The notes: generated from the sequence alone by a model not told the origin. A stretch of DNA of 64,000 nt from Vreelandella massiliensis (GCF_900155385.1 NZ_LT699745.1:321578-385577), one strand, 5' to 3'; shown: positions 1 to 10,000, numbered from the stretch's first letter. Translations and numbers: made by a program.

Positions 1-816
1 CTCGTGAATACCTGAACTGTTCCCAAATTGGGCGTCAATGTCGCGGTACACGAGAAAGGAGCGGTAGTTCTCGCCAGTACGCAGACCCAGCAAAAGAGCG
101 CTAGCCCTGTTTTGGGCATCCTGGTGCGAGCTTGATGCGCTGCTATCTCGCTGCTCGGTATCGGCGGGGCTGAATGCCTTTGGTCCTGGCCGCACGTAGC
201 CCATTGACGGGTCCAAGTACCAGGCAGCTTCACTACGATCGCCCACTACCAGCGGCTTGCTGCCGCAGTTGAAACCTGACGCCAAGCGATCGGCCGCTCG
301 CCGTGCCAGCACATTGGCCGAGGGGTTGGCGCGAGCGTCGACATACGCCACATGACAGGCCTCGTCGTCACTCACCCTAGTGACGACGAGAATCTCGCCA
401 TCAGGCGTGCCGCTATGCTCCGTATGCCAACGTAGGATAGTCGCGAAGGGATGCTGCTGCGGCATCTCCAGCCGCCACTCAAGTGTGTTACCAAGCCGCG
501 TGAAAGGCGGTAGTGACTGCTCGGCGGCGGGTTGTTCGGCGGCATTTGCACCGAAGGAGACGAGATAGCGCGAATCGTCCTCGGCTACCCAGACCGGGAT
601 GCCGCCGTAGCCTGGGCAGCGCCACACGTAAGAATATGATTGCTGCTGGATTTGCTGGCACTCATCGAGATTCAACTGAGTGTAGGCACTGGTCTTTGTC
701 AGCCCATTGGCACCGTATGCCTGTGGCAACCAGACACTTATGAGCAGTGCGAGCAGGATGCTGGCTAGCTTGTTGGTTTCGCGGGTAGCTTGATTCGTAT
801 CGGACATGAAAATCAT
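1..816 (-). CDS. Secreted protein of unknown function (3' end outside window)
   Basis: An open minus-strand frame runs from an ATG at 816 (a second in-frame ATG lies at 807) to the window edge without a stop, giving 272 residues with the C-terminus missing. After a short polar N-terminus there is a hydrophobic stretch (ASILLALLISVWLPQAYGA) that looks like a signal peptide ending near Gly-Ala, so the product is probably exported. The rest is polar, with three widely spaced Cys residues that could form disulfides. I recognise no family. No strong Shine-Dalgarno precedes either ATG, so the start is uncertain. It is divergent from the secreted-protein gene at 1104. Confidence 0.6.
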   Translation of the reverse strand, partial: MIFMSDTNQATRETNKLASILLALLISVWLPQAYGANGLTKTSAYTQLNLDECQQIQQQSYSYVWRCPGYGGIPVWVAEDDSRYLVSFGANAAEQPAAEQSLPPFTRLGNTLEWRLEMPQQHPFATILRWHTEHSGTPDGEILVVTRVSDDEACHVAYVDARANPSANVLARRAADRLASGFNCGSKPLVVGDRSEAAWYLDPSMGYVRPGPKAFSPADTEQRDSSASSSHQDAQNRASALLLGLRTGENYRSFLVYRDIDAQFGNSSGIHE

Positions 817-995
817 CAATTTCTTGTACCTTTGCACCAGTGATTTCGGAGGCTTTGTTCTAAGCGAGGTTGTGGCACATCTAAAGCTGAGATCGAAGGC
901 GGGATAACATTCGATCAGAAGGCTGTTTGACGGGACCAAGCAGTAGACCCACATTGAAATGTAGGGCAATTTTGAAAAAAAGGGGGGTTTTAGCG

Positions 996-1091
996 ATGAC
1001 CTTGGAGTTGAAACCACTTATGAGCGCGTCTGCGCTCATAGGGTTAGGTCTAACGGTGATGCCCGCTGGTGCGGCTGATGAAAAAGCATGA
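996..1091 (+). CDS. Possible 31-aa exported peptide or signal-peptide remnant
   Basis: A short frame opens at ATG 996 and stops at TGA 1089-1091, 12 bases before the next gene. Its product is almost entirely a signal peptide (LMSASALIGLGLTVMPAGAA followed by DEKA). It is preceded by an A7G6 homopolymer run (975-987) whose G-tract could act as ribosome binding site or as a slippage tract. It may be a leader peptide, a small exported peptide, or the 5' remnant of an eroded secreted gene. There is no independent support that it is translated. Confidence 0.3.
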   Translation: MTLELKPLMSASALIGLGLTVMPAGAADEKA

Positions 1092-1103
1092 GGAGGAGTT
1101 CTT

Positions 1104-2099
1104 ATGAATTGCTTGACCAGAATGCTTCTGGCGACACCCACCATTTTGGCTTTGTCGCTTTTGTCCACGACCGGGGCGCAAGCCAAGGATGCTTGCCCAC
1201 CTGAATTCGACAGCCCCAATCCGGGCGAACTGGTCTCGACGACCCCGACCATTAAGGCAACGGCCGATACCACGGGAAACTGTGATCCGAATGTTAAGAT
1301 TATCCGCCTGTACATTAATCATCGCGATAGCGGTAATCAAGTTTATTCAATGGAACATAAGCGCGGGAAAGGTCTTTCGACGGGGCGTATGTGGACGTCG
1401 GGTATGCTTCTGATTGACCATAAGATTCCCGCGGGCGAACTGGGGAAGAGCGAAGGTTATCGGGCTGTCGTTCAATACGACATGGCAGTTTTTGCGGGCA
1501 AGCCCGCCTCGGCGTATGTGGACTTCCGTACTCACGGCCCCAATACGGCAGATACCGGTGGCGATCCAACGCACACGATCGTTATTAGTGGGCAGAAGGC
1601 GTTGAACACGCTAGGAGGAACCGACTATACCATCCGCGGAGGTGGTCGGCTTGAGCAGGTCAGTGGCACGTTGAATAGCCACCAGGTCTCGATACAGCCC
1701 AATGACACCAGCAGCGGAGACCATGCCAGTGGCCATGTCGGCGGCGGCGCCGACGGGTACCTCGTTTTTGGTGCGATGCCGCAAATTAGCCTGAAGAAGC
1801 CGGGGAACGCCAATGTCTTCGTGAACGGTGAGCAGTTCCACACCGTCGTCATCAGCGGCACGAACACGGCTGGGGGAACCGATTATATCCTCCATGGCGG
1901 CGGCCGGCTGGAGCAGGTTGAGGGCGAACTGAATGGTCATAGCGTTTCCATCCAGGGCAATGACAATGTCAGCGGAAACCGAGCCGAGGGTCATGTTGCT
2001 GGTGCCAAGGATGGCTTCATGGTGTTTGGTCCGATACCGCAGGTCGAACTCAATCAATCGAGCAATGCTATCGTTTATGTCGATGGTAAGCAGCAGTAG
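1104..2099 (+). CDS. Secreted protein with two tandem ~85-residue beta-rich repeats
   Basis: The 331-aa product starts at ATG 1104 after a strong GAGGAG ribosome binding site. Residues 1-28 form a signal peptide (LLATPTILALSLLSTTGAQA). Residues ~30-150 are a unique region with Cys residues near positions 31 and 60. Two homologous repeats follow at about 156-243 and 245-328, each with HT(I/V)VISG, GTDY, GGGRLEQV, ND..SG, GHV.G and (L/M)VFG. The Gly/Asp-rich pattern resembles small beta domains found on secreted hydrolases of halophiles (my inference). No catalytic domain is visible, so a binding or adhesion role is likelier than an enzyme. A strong hairpin at 2202-2235 ends the unit. Confidence 0.75.
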   Translation: MNCLTRMLLATPTILALSLLSTTGAQAKDACPPEFDSPNPGELVSTTPTIKATADTTGNCDPNVKIIRLYINHRDSGNQVYSMEHKRGKGLSTGRMWTSGMLLIDHKIPAGELGKSEGYRAVVQYDMAVFAGKPASAYVDFRTHGPNTADTGGDPTHTIVISGQKALNTLGGTDYTIRGGGRLEQVSGTLNSHQVSIQPNDTSSGDHASGHVGGGADGYLVFGAMPQISLKKPGNANVFVNGEQFHTVVISGTNTAGGTDYILHGGGRLEQVEGELNGHSVSIQGNDNVSGNRAEGHVAGAKDGFMVFGPIPQVELNQSSNAIVYVDGKQQ

Positions 2100-2201
2100 T
2101 GTGGCGAACGAAAATTGAAAACGTCTTCATGATGCAGAAGTGCGAAACTGGCTGACAAAAAAAGCGCCATGTTGGCACACATCACAACGATAAATAGCTT
2201 G

Positions 2202-2235
2202 GCGACCAGCTCCTCATACCCAGATGAGCTGGTCG
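2202..2235. terminator. Bidirectional intrinsic terminator
   Basis: An 11-bp perfect stem (GCGACCAGCTC at 2202-2212 pairing with GAGCTGGTCGC at 2225-2235) with a 12-base loop is followed by a T-rich stretch on the plus strand. It lies between the convergent genes ending at 2099 (+) and 2253 (-), so it can serve both. Confidence 0.75.
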
Positions 2236-2252
2236 CGTTCTATTTTTCTTTA

Positions 2253-2696
2253 TTAGCGTTCTTGACTAAAGCTTAAGCCATAATCCGTATCATTCCACTG
2301 TGAGCTGCCCGAGATGATATCCGTGTCCCAAGTGTGCAGTAGCAGGCGGTTTACGTCTTTTTGTCCCGATCCACCGACCTCTTTAAGAGGTATGACCTGC
2401 ATGATGTGCCCCACGCCATGGGGATTGACGAATTTGGTTTGCCCTGAACCTGTGAATGTCTGGTTCCGGTCGAGGTCTTCCAAGGTCACGTTGAAATCGT
2501 GGATCATCTCGGTCGTGCTGTTGTGCTCTATTGTGAGCTTTGCACGACGTCCATCACTGTACCCCGTATAAGTGCCGCTCCAGTGTTCGGTCTGCTGACC
2601 CGGATGATCATGGGGGAATTCAGCTGCTACAGCTGGCATCACTGCAGCTGCTGCAATGGTTACCATAGTGGTTGCAATGATGTGAAATCTAAGCAT
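2253..2696 (-). CDS. Small secreted protein of unknown function
   Basis: The start is placed at ATG 2696 because AAGGAGGG sits 9 bases upstream; an in-frame GTG at 2705 would overlap that Shine-Dalgarno. The 147-aa product has a typical signal peptide (ATTMVTIAAAAVMPAVAA) and a mature part of about 120 residues that is His/Asp/Thr rich and begins EFPHDHPGQQTEHWSGTYTG. WSGTYTGYSDGRRAKLTIEH suggests a small beta-barrel or lipocalin-like periplasmic protein, but I cannot assign a family. It is convergent with the repeat protein at 1104 and monocistronic. Confidence 0.65.
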   Translation of the reverse strand: MLRFHIIATTMVTIAAAAVMPAVAAEFPHDHPGQQTEHWSGTYTGYSDGRRAKLTIEHNSTTEMIHDFNVTLEDLDRNQTFTGSGQTKFVNPHGVGHIMQVIPLKEVGGSGQKDVNRLLLHTWDTDIISGSSQWNDTDYGLSFSQER

Positions 2697-2910
2697 TTTA
2701 CCCACCCTCCTTTAATCATAATTATGTCTTATGTATATAAATCAATCATTAGTAAATCAAGATCTGTAGTGATAGCTACCAAGACCTATACTTTAGCGTA
2801 GGCCGTGGTGGGCTGAATGAGCAAACACGGTGCGTCGTCGTTACCCAGGGGAAACATCAACAGGTCCTAGCGTGATTAATTCGGTCAAGAAATATTTTCT
2901 GGAAACGCAT

Positions 2911-2940
2911 TTGCCATTTATGGACCACATATTCCATAAT
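2911..2940 (+). promoter_or_regulatory. Candidate sigma-70 promoter for the 2988 gene
   Basis: TTGCCA (2911-2916) and CATAAT (2935-2940) are 18 bases apart in an AT-rich stretch, and the ATG follows 47 bases after the -10. This is from consensus matching only. Confidence 0.4.
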
Positions 2941-2987
2941 CAATTTACCGTGTTAGGCAACGTGATCATCCACTGAAGGAGCTTGAT

Positions 2988-3539
2988 ATGACCGATTTCA
3001 CCCTGCACACCACCGACAGCGCACCGGAAGCGGCGAAAGAGCACCTGCAAGCCGCGGAGAAAAAAATGGGCTTTCTGCCCAATATCTTCGGCAAAATGGC
3101 GGAAGCCCCGGCGCTTTTAGAGGCTTACCTCACCCTGGACGGCATTTACGCCAAAACCAGCCTGAGCCCGGTAGAGCAGCAAGCAGCACTGTTGGCCATC
3201 AGTGCCGACAACAAGTGTAACTTCTGCGTGGCCGCGCATTCAGGCGGTATCAAACAAGCGGGTGCCGATGATGACTTGGTGAAAGATCTACGCGAGCGCA
3301 CTGCACCAGATGATGCCAAGGTCGCGGCGGTGACGCGCTTCGCCCGCCACCTCAACGAAAAACGCGGCTGGGCCGAGCAAGCCGAGTTAGACGCCTTCTT
3401 CGATGCGGGCTTCAGCCAACAGCAAGCGCTGGAGTTGGTCATTGCCTGCGCCCTCAAAACCCTCTCGAACTACACCAACCACATGGCCGAGACGCCCCTG
3501 AACGAAGAGTTCAAGCCGCTTGAGTGGGAAGCCCCCTGA
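2988..3539 (+). CDS. Carboxymuconolactone decarboxylase (CMD)-family protein, AhpD-like
   Basis: The 183-aa product has the CMD/AhpD signature NKCNFCVAAHSG with the redox CxxC at Cys77/Cys80 and His84 behind it, in an all-helical fold of the usual length for alkylhydroperoxidase-like members. Such proteins typically remove peroxides or act as thiol peroxidases; the substrate is not evident. The start has GAAGGAG seven bases upstream. It lies 53 bases ahead of a sigma-factor gene on the same strand. CMD-family proteins are recurrent neighbours of alternative sigma factors, so a stress-response link is plausible. Confidence 0.85.
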   Translation: MTDFTLHTTDSAPEAAKEHLQAAEKKMGFLPNIFGKMAEAPALLEAYLTLDGIYAKTSLSPVEQQAALLAISADNKCNFCVAAHSGGIKQAGADDDLVKDLRERTAPDDAKVAAVTRFARHLNEKRGWAEQAELDAFFDAGFSQQQALELVIACALKTLSNYTNHMAETPLNEEFKPLEWEAP

Positions 3540-3592
3540 TACCGAGAGCTAGCCCGTAGCCTGGGCTGCGGGCGTTGATTGTGAGGATTTCC

Positions 3593-4204
3593 ATGACCAC
3601 CGCCACGCCCTCTTCCCATGACTCCGCTACCCATGATCATATCGCGGCGCTGCGGCCCAAACTTGTCGCCTTTGCACGTTTGCAGCTACGCGATGGCGCG
3701 GCGGCAGAAGATGCGGTGCAAGACACCTTAATCGTCGCGCTGGAAAAACACGCGGCTTTTGAAGGGCGCTCGGCGTTTGAAACCTGGGTTTTCGGCATCT
3801 TGAAAAACAAAATCCTGGAACGACTTCGCCAGCAAAAACGCTACGCCAACTGGCACGCTTTTGATGACCAAAGCGACGATGATGCTTTCGACACGCTACT
3901 CCAAGACAATTTATTTCAAACCAACGGCCGCTGGCAGGCTGCCGCTCGTCCTCAACCCTGGGGCGAACCCGATCAAGTGTTGGAAAACCAAGGCTTTTGG
4001 CGCGTCCTTGACGCATGCATGATGGCCCTACCCGATAACATTGCCCGGGTGTTTACCCTGCGCGAATTTATGGGTTTCTCAACGGAGCAGATCTGTCAGG
4101 AAGTCGGGGTAACGGAAACCAACTGCTGGGTCATTCTCCATCGCGCGCGCCTACGGCTGCGCGACTGCATCGAAAAAGGGTGGCTCAACTCCCCCGAGCG
4201 ATAG
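3593..4204 (+). CDS. Sigma-70 family (ECF-size) RNA polymerase sigma factor
   Basis: The ATG at 3593 follows GAGG at a proper distance; an in-frame TTG at 3575 is less likely. The 203-aa product has region 2 (QLRDGAAAEDAVQDTLIVAL, FETWVFGILKNKILERLRQQ) and region 4 (LPDNIARVFTLREFMGFS, TEQICQEVGVTETNCWVILH) of a two-domain sigma factor, with an insert between them longer than in most ECFs. This resembles the sub-family that is genetically linked to a zf-HC2 protein, and such a protein lies at 6125 downstream of the antiporter. The target regulon probably includes its own locus. Confidence 0.85.
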   Translation: MTTATPSSHDSATHDHIAALRPKLVAFARLQLRDGAAAEDAVQDTLIVALEKHAAFEGRSAFETWVFGILKNKILERLRQQKRYANWHAFDDQSDDDAFDTLLQDNLFQTNGRWQAAARPQPWGEPDQVLENQGFWRVLDACMMALPDNIARVFTLREFMGFSTEQICQEVGVTETNCWVILHRARLRLRDCIEKGWLNSPER

Positions 4205-4225
4205 AAAGTCCGGCAGGAGTGCAAA

Positions 4226-6004
4226 ATGGATGCGTTTGGCCAGCACCATCGCCTTTTGATTGCCGCGTTATGCGGCTTTTTTATCCTGGTGGCAATGATC
4301 CGGCATTATGCACGCCGCTCGGTGCTACCGGCAGAATCCTGGCTCTTGGCAGTGGGCATCGGCTACGGCTTGCTCGCCGCCGAGACGACTACGCTTCCCG
4401 CTATCCGACTCAACCCGGAGCTGGTGATCGGCATGCTCCTGCCAGTGCTGGTGTTTGCCGAAGGAAGGCACCTGCCCATCGGCTTAGTGCTGCGCGCCGC
4501 CCTCCCCATTGCGCTTCTCGTTCTGCTGAGCATGCCGCTTGCTCTTGCCGTCATTGGTTTGCCCATCGCTTGGCTGGCTGAGATTCCCTTATGGCACGGC
4601 CTGCTGTTTGGCGCCGCCGTGGCCGCCACCGATCCGACCACGGCAGGGCCCGTGCTCGGGCGCTTCACGATTCCACAACGCCTGGCGCTTCTGCTGCAGG
4701 GCGAGTCCATCTTCAACGATGCGATTACCGTTGTGGTGTTTACCACGCTGGTCGGCGTAGTGCTCGGTGCCGGCGACTTCTCGCTGGGCAAAGTCACCAT
4801 TGCGACGTTGCGCAGCATGCTGCTGGCAGTGCCCATCGGCCTACTGATGGGCTGGCTTCTGGGGCTTTTGGTCCGCCATTGGGGAGAGCAGAACTGCATG
4901 CCGGGGCTAACCCTGACTCTGGCGCTGCCCATCGGTACCTTTCTTTTAAGCGAACATCTGCTGCATGCCTCGGGCATCATTGCGGTGGTATTTTCTGCCC
5001 TGGCCTTCAGTCACAGTCGGCATCGGCAAAGAACAAGTGAGCACGAACTTTACAACGACTTTTGGGAATACCTGGGAACACTGGGCTCGAGCGCGCTCTA
5101 CTTTGCGCTCGGCGCGTCTATGGGGCCTCAACTGCTCGCGCTCAACTGGCGCCTGGCCCTGGTGATCCCACTATTGCTTATCAGCCGGGCGGTGCTGATC
5201 TATGGGCTGGGCCCGCTACTGCGCCTGCAAAATTGCTCGCTGCCGGCTAACTGGAGCCATGTATTGATGCTCGGTGGCCTACGGGGCGCCGTGCCAGCGG
5301 CACTGATACTGATGCTGCCGCTTGATTACGCCTATCGTGACGAGCTTCTGGTGATGGGGTTCTCGCTTGTGGCCTACAGCATTATCGTGCACCCCGTGCT
5401 GCTCAACCTCTATCTGAAAAACTACTCCGTTTCCGAGCTGCCCGCCCAGAACGCCCCCACTTCCACTCAGCCCGAGGCCGTTATGTCGGGTCTGTCACCT
5501 TGGCTTTCCGAGCGTTTTGAAGCCAGTGCTTGGGGCATGGCGGCGATTGCCGGCGTAGTCGCAGGGGTTGTGTTTCTTATTTTGAAAATGGCCTTGGTTC
5601 TCCTTTTTCAACAGGTAGGCCCCTGGGTACCGGTGCGCATGATGGCTGCGATTGGTCTGGGGCCTGAGGTATTACCCCCACCGGCAGGCATCGCCCTCGA
5701 TGTGGGCCTCGCCGCCATGGTGGTGCATTTTACCCTGTCGTTAAGCTATGCCTGGCTTCTCGCGCCCTTTTTGGAAGGCATTGGTCTTTTTAAAGGCATA
5801 TTGAGGGGTAGCCTTTTCGGGCTTTTAATCTATGCCGTCAATTTCTATCTGTTTACCGTGCTCTTCCCTTGGTTTTTACAAGCGCGAACCTGGGACACCA
5901 TCGTCGCCCACCTGGTCTTTGGGGCTGTGCTGGCCATGAGCTACTGCGGTTTGCGGGCCGCGGCGCGCAAAAGGGCCGTCTCGCGTAAGAGAGGAAATGT
6001 GTAA
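4226..6004 (+). CDS. Cation:proton antiporter (CPA1/NhaP type)
   Basis: The 592-aa integral membrane protein starts at ATG 4226 behind AGGAGTG. At least 12 hydrophobic segments are visible. The core motif GAAVAATDPTTAGPVLGRF and the following LLLQGESIFNDAITVVVF are the conserved ND/DP ion-binding elements of Na+/H+ exchangers, and LGGLRGAVPAALIL is the conserved C-terminal TM motif. After residue ~400 there is an unusual extra membrane region with about four more helices, where CPA1 proteins normally carry a soluble tail. It sits between a sigma factor and an anti-sigma-like gene, suggesting stress-induced pH or sodium homeostasis in a halophile. Confidence 0.88.
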   Translation: MDAFGQHHRLLIAALCGFFILVAMIRHYARRSVLPAESWLLAVGIGYGLLAAETTTLPAIRLNPELVIGMLLPVLVFAEGRHLPIGLVLRAALPIALLVLLSMPLALAVIGLPIAWLAEIPLWHGLLFGAAVAATDPTTAGPVLGRFTIPQRLALLLQGESIFNDAITVVVFTTLVGVVLGAGDFSLGKVTIATLRSMLLAVPIGLLMGWLLGLLVRHWGEQNCMPGLTLTLALPIGTFLLSEHLLHASGIIAVVFSALAFSHSRHRQRTSEHELYNDFWEYLGTLGSSALYFALGASMGPQLLALNWRLALVIPLLLISRAVLIYGLGPLLRLQNCSLPANWSHVLMLGGLRGAVPAALILMLPLDYAYRDELLVMGFSLVAYSIIVHPVLLNLYLKNYSVSELPAQNAPTSTQPEAVMSGLSPWLSERFEASAWGMAAIAGVVAGVVFLILKMALVLLFQQVGPWVPVRMMAAIGLGPEVLPPPAGIALDVGLAAMVVHFTLSLSYAWLLAPFLEGIGLFKGILRGSLFGLLIYAVNFYLFTVLFPWFLQARTWDTIVAHLVFGAVLAMSYCGLRAAARKRAVSRKRGNV

Positions 6005-6124
6005 GGAAGCCGGTGCGACAGCAACCAACCGCTGAGCCAGCATCCATCGTGCGCATTTACGACTGCGTCACTACATTAAAATAAGCCGGCTCAACTCCCC
6101 TAACGCCAATTTCAAGAGGCGCCT

Positions 6125-6322
6125 ATGATGATCATGTGCCGCGAAGCTACCAAGCTGATGTCGCTCTCGCTTGATCGCCCCTTAAACCGGCGAGAACGCT
6201 TAAAGCTCCGTCTGCACACCATGATGTGCGGCCCCTGTCGTCGTTGCCAGGCGCAATTTGAGCTGCTGCATCGCGCCGGGGAAACGCCCCCCAAAACCGA
6301 CGACACCGGAGGCGATGCATGA
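6125..6322 (+). CDS. zf-HC2/ZAS-type zinc anti-sigma factor-like protein
   Basis: The 65-aa protein begins at ATG 6125 after AAGAGGC. It carries Cys5 and the HxxxCxxC motif (HTMMCGPC) that defines zinc-binding anti-sigma domains. There is no transmembrane segment, so it would act as a soluble, redox-sensitive anti-sigma. The likely partner is the sigma factor at 3593. Its stop overlaps the start of the DUF3047 gene (ATGA), so the two are translationally coupled. Confidence 0.75.
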   Translation: MMIMCREATKLMSLSLDRPLNRRERLKLRLHTMMCGPCRRCQAQFELLHRAGETPPKTDDTGGDA

Positions 6323-6996
6323 AGTCACTCTCCCCCTCGCTGCGCTGGCTCTTTTTTCCCTGGTTGGCCGTTGTCATCAGTCCCGTGGTGGGAAGCGATC
6401 CCATCGCCTTCACACCCACCCAAATGGAGCGCTGGCCTACCCGCAGCTTTGAAGGGGAAACCGATTACCGGCTCACCGAGAAAGATGGCGAGCGTGTGCT
6501 GCAGGCGCGCGCCAATGGCCAAGCCTCGGCGCTCTACCTGGAGCGTGAAATCGACTTGACGCAAACGCCGTACCTGAAGTGGTGCTGGCAAGTAGACCGT
6601 GTTTACCCCGGTTTGGACGAAACCACCAAAGCCGGCGACGACTACCCCGGGCGCGTTTACGTCGCGCATAAAACCGGGCTACTGCCGTGGCAGGTGCAGT
6701 CGGTTAACTACGTTTGGTCATCAACGCAGGCGCCCGGCACTGCCTGGACCAATGCCTTCACCGACCGCGCCCAGCTCCTTGCCCTACAGGGCGGCGATGC
6801 TAAAGTGGGCGAGTGGGTCGCCGAGGTGCGCGACGTCCGCGAGGATTACCAGCGCCTGTTTGGCGAGAAGTACGACCATATTGACGGCGTCGCCATCATG
6901 AGCGATGGCGATAACGCCGGCGGCGATGCCACCGCTTGGTTTACCGGCTTAACGTTTTCCGCCGATGCCACGCCGCCCACCTGCCCGTCACCCTAG
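6319..6996 (+). CDS. DUF3047 family exported protein
   Basis: The 225-aa product has an N-terminal hydrophobic signal (LRWLFFPWLAVVISPVVG) and the DUF3047 landmarks: YLKWCWQVDRV, GDDYPGRVYVAH, VNYVWSS, VREDYQRLFGE and GVAIMSDGDNAGGDATAWF. The family is widespread in proteobacteria, probably folds as a beta-jelly-roll and has no known function. It is coupled by a 4-base overlap to the ZAS gene, so it is probably an effector of the sigma/anti-sigma unit. It is convergent with the large operon ending at 7007. Confidence 0.85.
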   Translation: MKSLSPSLRWLFFPWLAVVISPVVGSDPIAFTPTQMERWPTRSFEGETDYRLTEKDGERVLQARANGQASALYLEREIDLTQTPYLKWCWQVDRVYPGLDETTKAGDDYPGRVYVAHKTGLLPWQVQSVNYVWSSTQAPGTAWTNAFTDRAQLLALQGGDAKVGEWVAEVRDVREDYQRLFGEKYDHIDGVAIMSDGDNAGGDATAWFTGLTFSADATPPTCPSP

Positions 6997-7006
6997 GTAT
7001 TGACCC

Positions 7007-10000
7007 TCACCGCCGCATCAGCCAGCCGCCCTTCTGGCGTTTGGTCAGGTACTGCAGCTCGTCGGCGGCGCGGGCCGTGCTGATGCGCTGGCTGACCATG
7101 TCGCGATAGATTTGATCGGCCTTGCGCCGGCGGCGCACGGCATCGCCCACGTCGAGAAACTTCTCCACCCAGCTCACGAGCGTCATCCAGAGCCCGCCCG
7201 AGGGCTCGCTGGATGACAGGCCCTCCTCCTCTTCCTCGGGCCTGTTTTTGGCCTCGAGATTGGCGGCGATCAAGCGCAACTCCGCCTGAAAGCTCTCGCT
7301 CTGGGCCACCGGCAGCTCCCGTGCGCGGCTCAGCAGCGCCTGCATGTACTCCGCCGAGAGCAGGCCGTACTCCTGGAAACTCGCCAGGAACTGCAGACCC
7401 CGGGTTGCCTCGCCGCGATTGCCGTTCAGGATCATCTCGCCGGCGGCGTGGATTTTGTCCCAGGCCTGCCAGCGGTAGACCCAGTCAAGCCCTGGGCCCT
7501 TGATGTTCTGCATGCCAAGGATGCGGTTGGTGTAGCCGGGCGGGGTCTGCTCGCAGATCAGGTTGACCAGCTGCTCGCCGGTCACAAAAGGTGAGCGCAC
7601 GATCTCGATACGCGAGCGAAACCAGGTCCAGAGCAGGTCGCGCGCCTGTTCATCGAGCGAATCGGACGGGGCCGGGTGCTTGGCGATCCGTCCTTCGAGT
7701 TCGCGGAACGCCTGCCACTCCCGATAGTAAGCCTGATGCTGGGCAAGGATCGTCTCGAGATGGCGTGAAAGCGATGCCTTCCCCGGGTTGCCTTCTTGGG
7801 TGAGCGTTTTTAGGTACTCCCCGGGGTCGGCGAGGTGTTTCAACAGCGCCTGGGGGTCATGTTCCACCTTAAGCCCCTCGAGCATGGCCGAGAGCCTGCC
7901 GAGCACTGCCTCTTCGGTAACACAAACGCGCATTTGGCGGGCCAGGCGGTGCCACTCCACGCAAGGGTCGGGGTTCTCCTGAGAGCGCGGCCAGAGCGTG
8001 GTTTCCTCGCGGCGCACCGCCCAAGACTCCTCGATATAACCCATCAGGCCCTCAAGGTTGGTGCCGATGAGAAAGTGCCGATCGGCGCTGATATCGTTGA
8101 CCAAAATGTCGGCGAAGACCCTTGAGCGTGCCACCCGGTCAGCGCGATTGTTGATCACCGTCGAAATCCAGACGCCGGGCTCGGCCTCCGGGTCCTGCTT
8201 GTCGAAGCCCAGCCGATTCCAGTTGCCCAGCGCCCCCAGGCGCTCGTTGGCGGACATGCCGTTGGTGAACTGCAGCCAGCGCCCCCGGGCATGGGCCAGC
8301 GGATAGACCTTGAGCACGCCGAGATCGAGAATCACGTGATCGGCCATGGCCTTGAGCGCGAACAGGTGCGAAATGCCGAACTCATCGGCCATGCGCAGCA
8401 CAAGGGCGATGTTGGTGGGGTGCTCTTCATAGGGAAAGCGGGACAACGTATCACCAGGCAAGAGTTCGGACTCGATCCAGCCGATGTGATGACACTCGGT
8501 GCCGAGTTGTTGCGAGGCCTGCTGCAGAATCGGCAGCATCTCCGCTTCACTGGTGATCAGCGTCGAGTTCTTGGGGATGAACTCGGTCATCACCATGGGG
8601 ATATTGATACCCGCCGGTCCCTGGATATCCTCGTGGTCGGGGTAGGTATTGGTGATGGTGGAGATGTCGTCGCGCATCCACTGCTTCTGCAGGATGCGCA
8701 CATAGGCAGGCGTGAGTCCCATGCACTCCCAGAGAAATACATCCGCGTCGAGCTTTTTGGACAGCTTCACCAGGTCCGCCTGCTCCCAGATGGTGGCCTT
8801 GTCGTAGGGCCGGAACAGGAACATCTCCTGGAGATCGCGGTGGCTGTAGCCGTGCAAAAACATCGCCTCGCAGCCGGTGGTCTTGGAGATCACATGAAAG
8901 CCAAGACCATTGAAAAGTGCGGCCTTCAAGCGCTCGGTGCCCGACTTGCCCCGGGTACCCCAGCCGCCGATCACCAGCGGCAGCTTGTTGCGCGCGCGCC
9001 GGGTGGTCAGGTTGACGTAGACGTGCCGCCCGACGAACAGCGCCAGCATGCCGGCCAGAAAGAAGCTCAGCTGGCGCAGGGTGTTCTGGTAAACCGATAC
9101 AAAGTAGCCGGTGTAATCCTGCCACCAACCCACCAGCAACGGCGGAAAGGCAAGCGCGTGAAAGAAGCGCCGCACCGCCGGGTCTTCGGGCAGCGGCTTG
9201 GCATCCGGGTCGGTATGGGTGCGAAAGCCGACCTTGAAGCCCAGCGACTGAAGTGCGGTCACGTAGCCGTTCGCCGCCCCGCCGCTGTCGGCTTCCCAGT
9301 TGCGCAGCCGCGCGTAGTGGGCAAAGCGGAAGGTGAGCTTGAGTCGCGCGCGCAGCCGGGCAATAAGCCCGCCAGGCGGGGTGATTTCGGTCACGCCCTC
9401 GCTGGTGTAGAGCTTCATCGGCCGGGTCGGCCAGGATTGATCGAGGCTCGAGATCACCTGATCCACCAGCGGTAGATAGGGCCGCCAGCCATCCTCGTCG
9501 CTCATGTGCAAAGGTTCGCCAGGCACCTTGGTGGGACTTAGCTCCGACATCCGCGCCGAGGGCACCTGAAAGAGGCCGTAATACACCCGCCCGATGGTGT
9601 GGTGGCCCGCCTGGCGCTTGTCCGGCGAGGAGTGCATCAGCTCGTACCAGGCCCGCCAGAGGCGAAAGCGGAAGCGCTCCCAGCGCCGAAACGCGAGCTT
9701 GCCCGATGCGCGGCTGGCATCCAGGCCAAAGTCATCCTGGGTCAGAGCACTCAGCACCCGACCCAAGCGGTCATCGTCTGCTCCCTCGGGCACCTTGAGG
9801 CGCCGCCGCTTGCGCACCGGTGACTCTTTGAGGCGCGTACGAAGCTGCGCGTGCAAATCCCGCGCCTCTGGGTCGGCCATGCACCAGAGGGTTTCCCGCG
9901 CCTGGGCCGCCCAGCGCCGCACGCGCAGGTCAAGCGCCTGGGTATGCAACCGGGTGAGCAGGGCAAAGCCGGTTTCCGCCCACCTTTCAAGCGCTGCCTC

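Noticed and set aside
8291..9475. A 394-codon plus-strand frame inside the Mur-ligase gene
   Set aside because: It is antisense to a well-supported high-GC coding region, with low-complexity His/Gly/Arg composition and no ribosome binding site.
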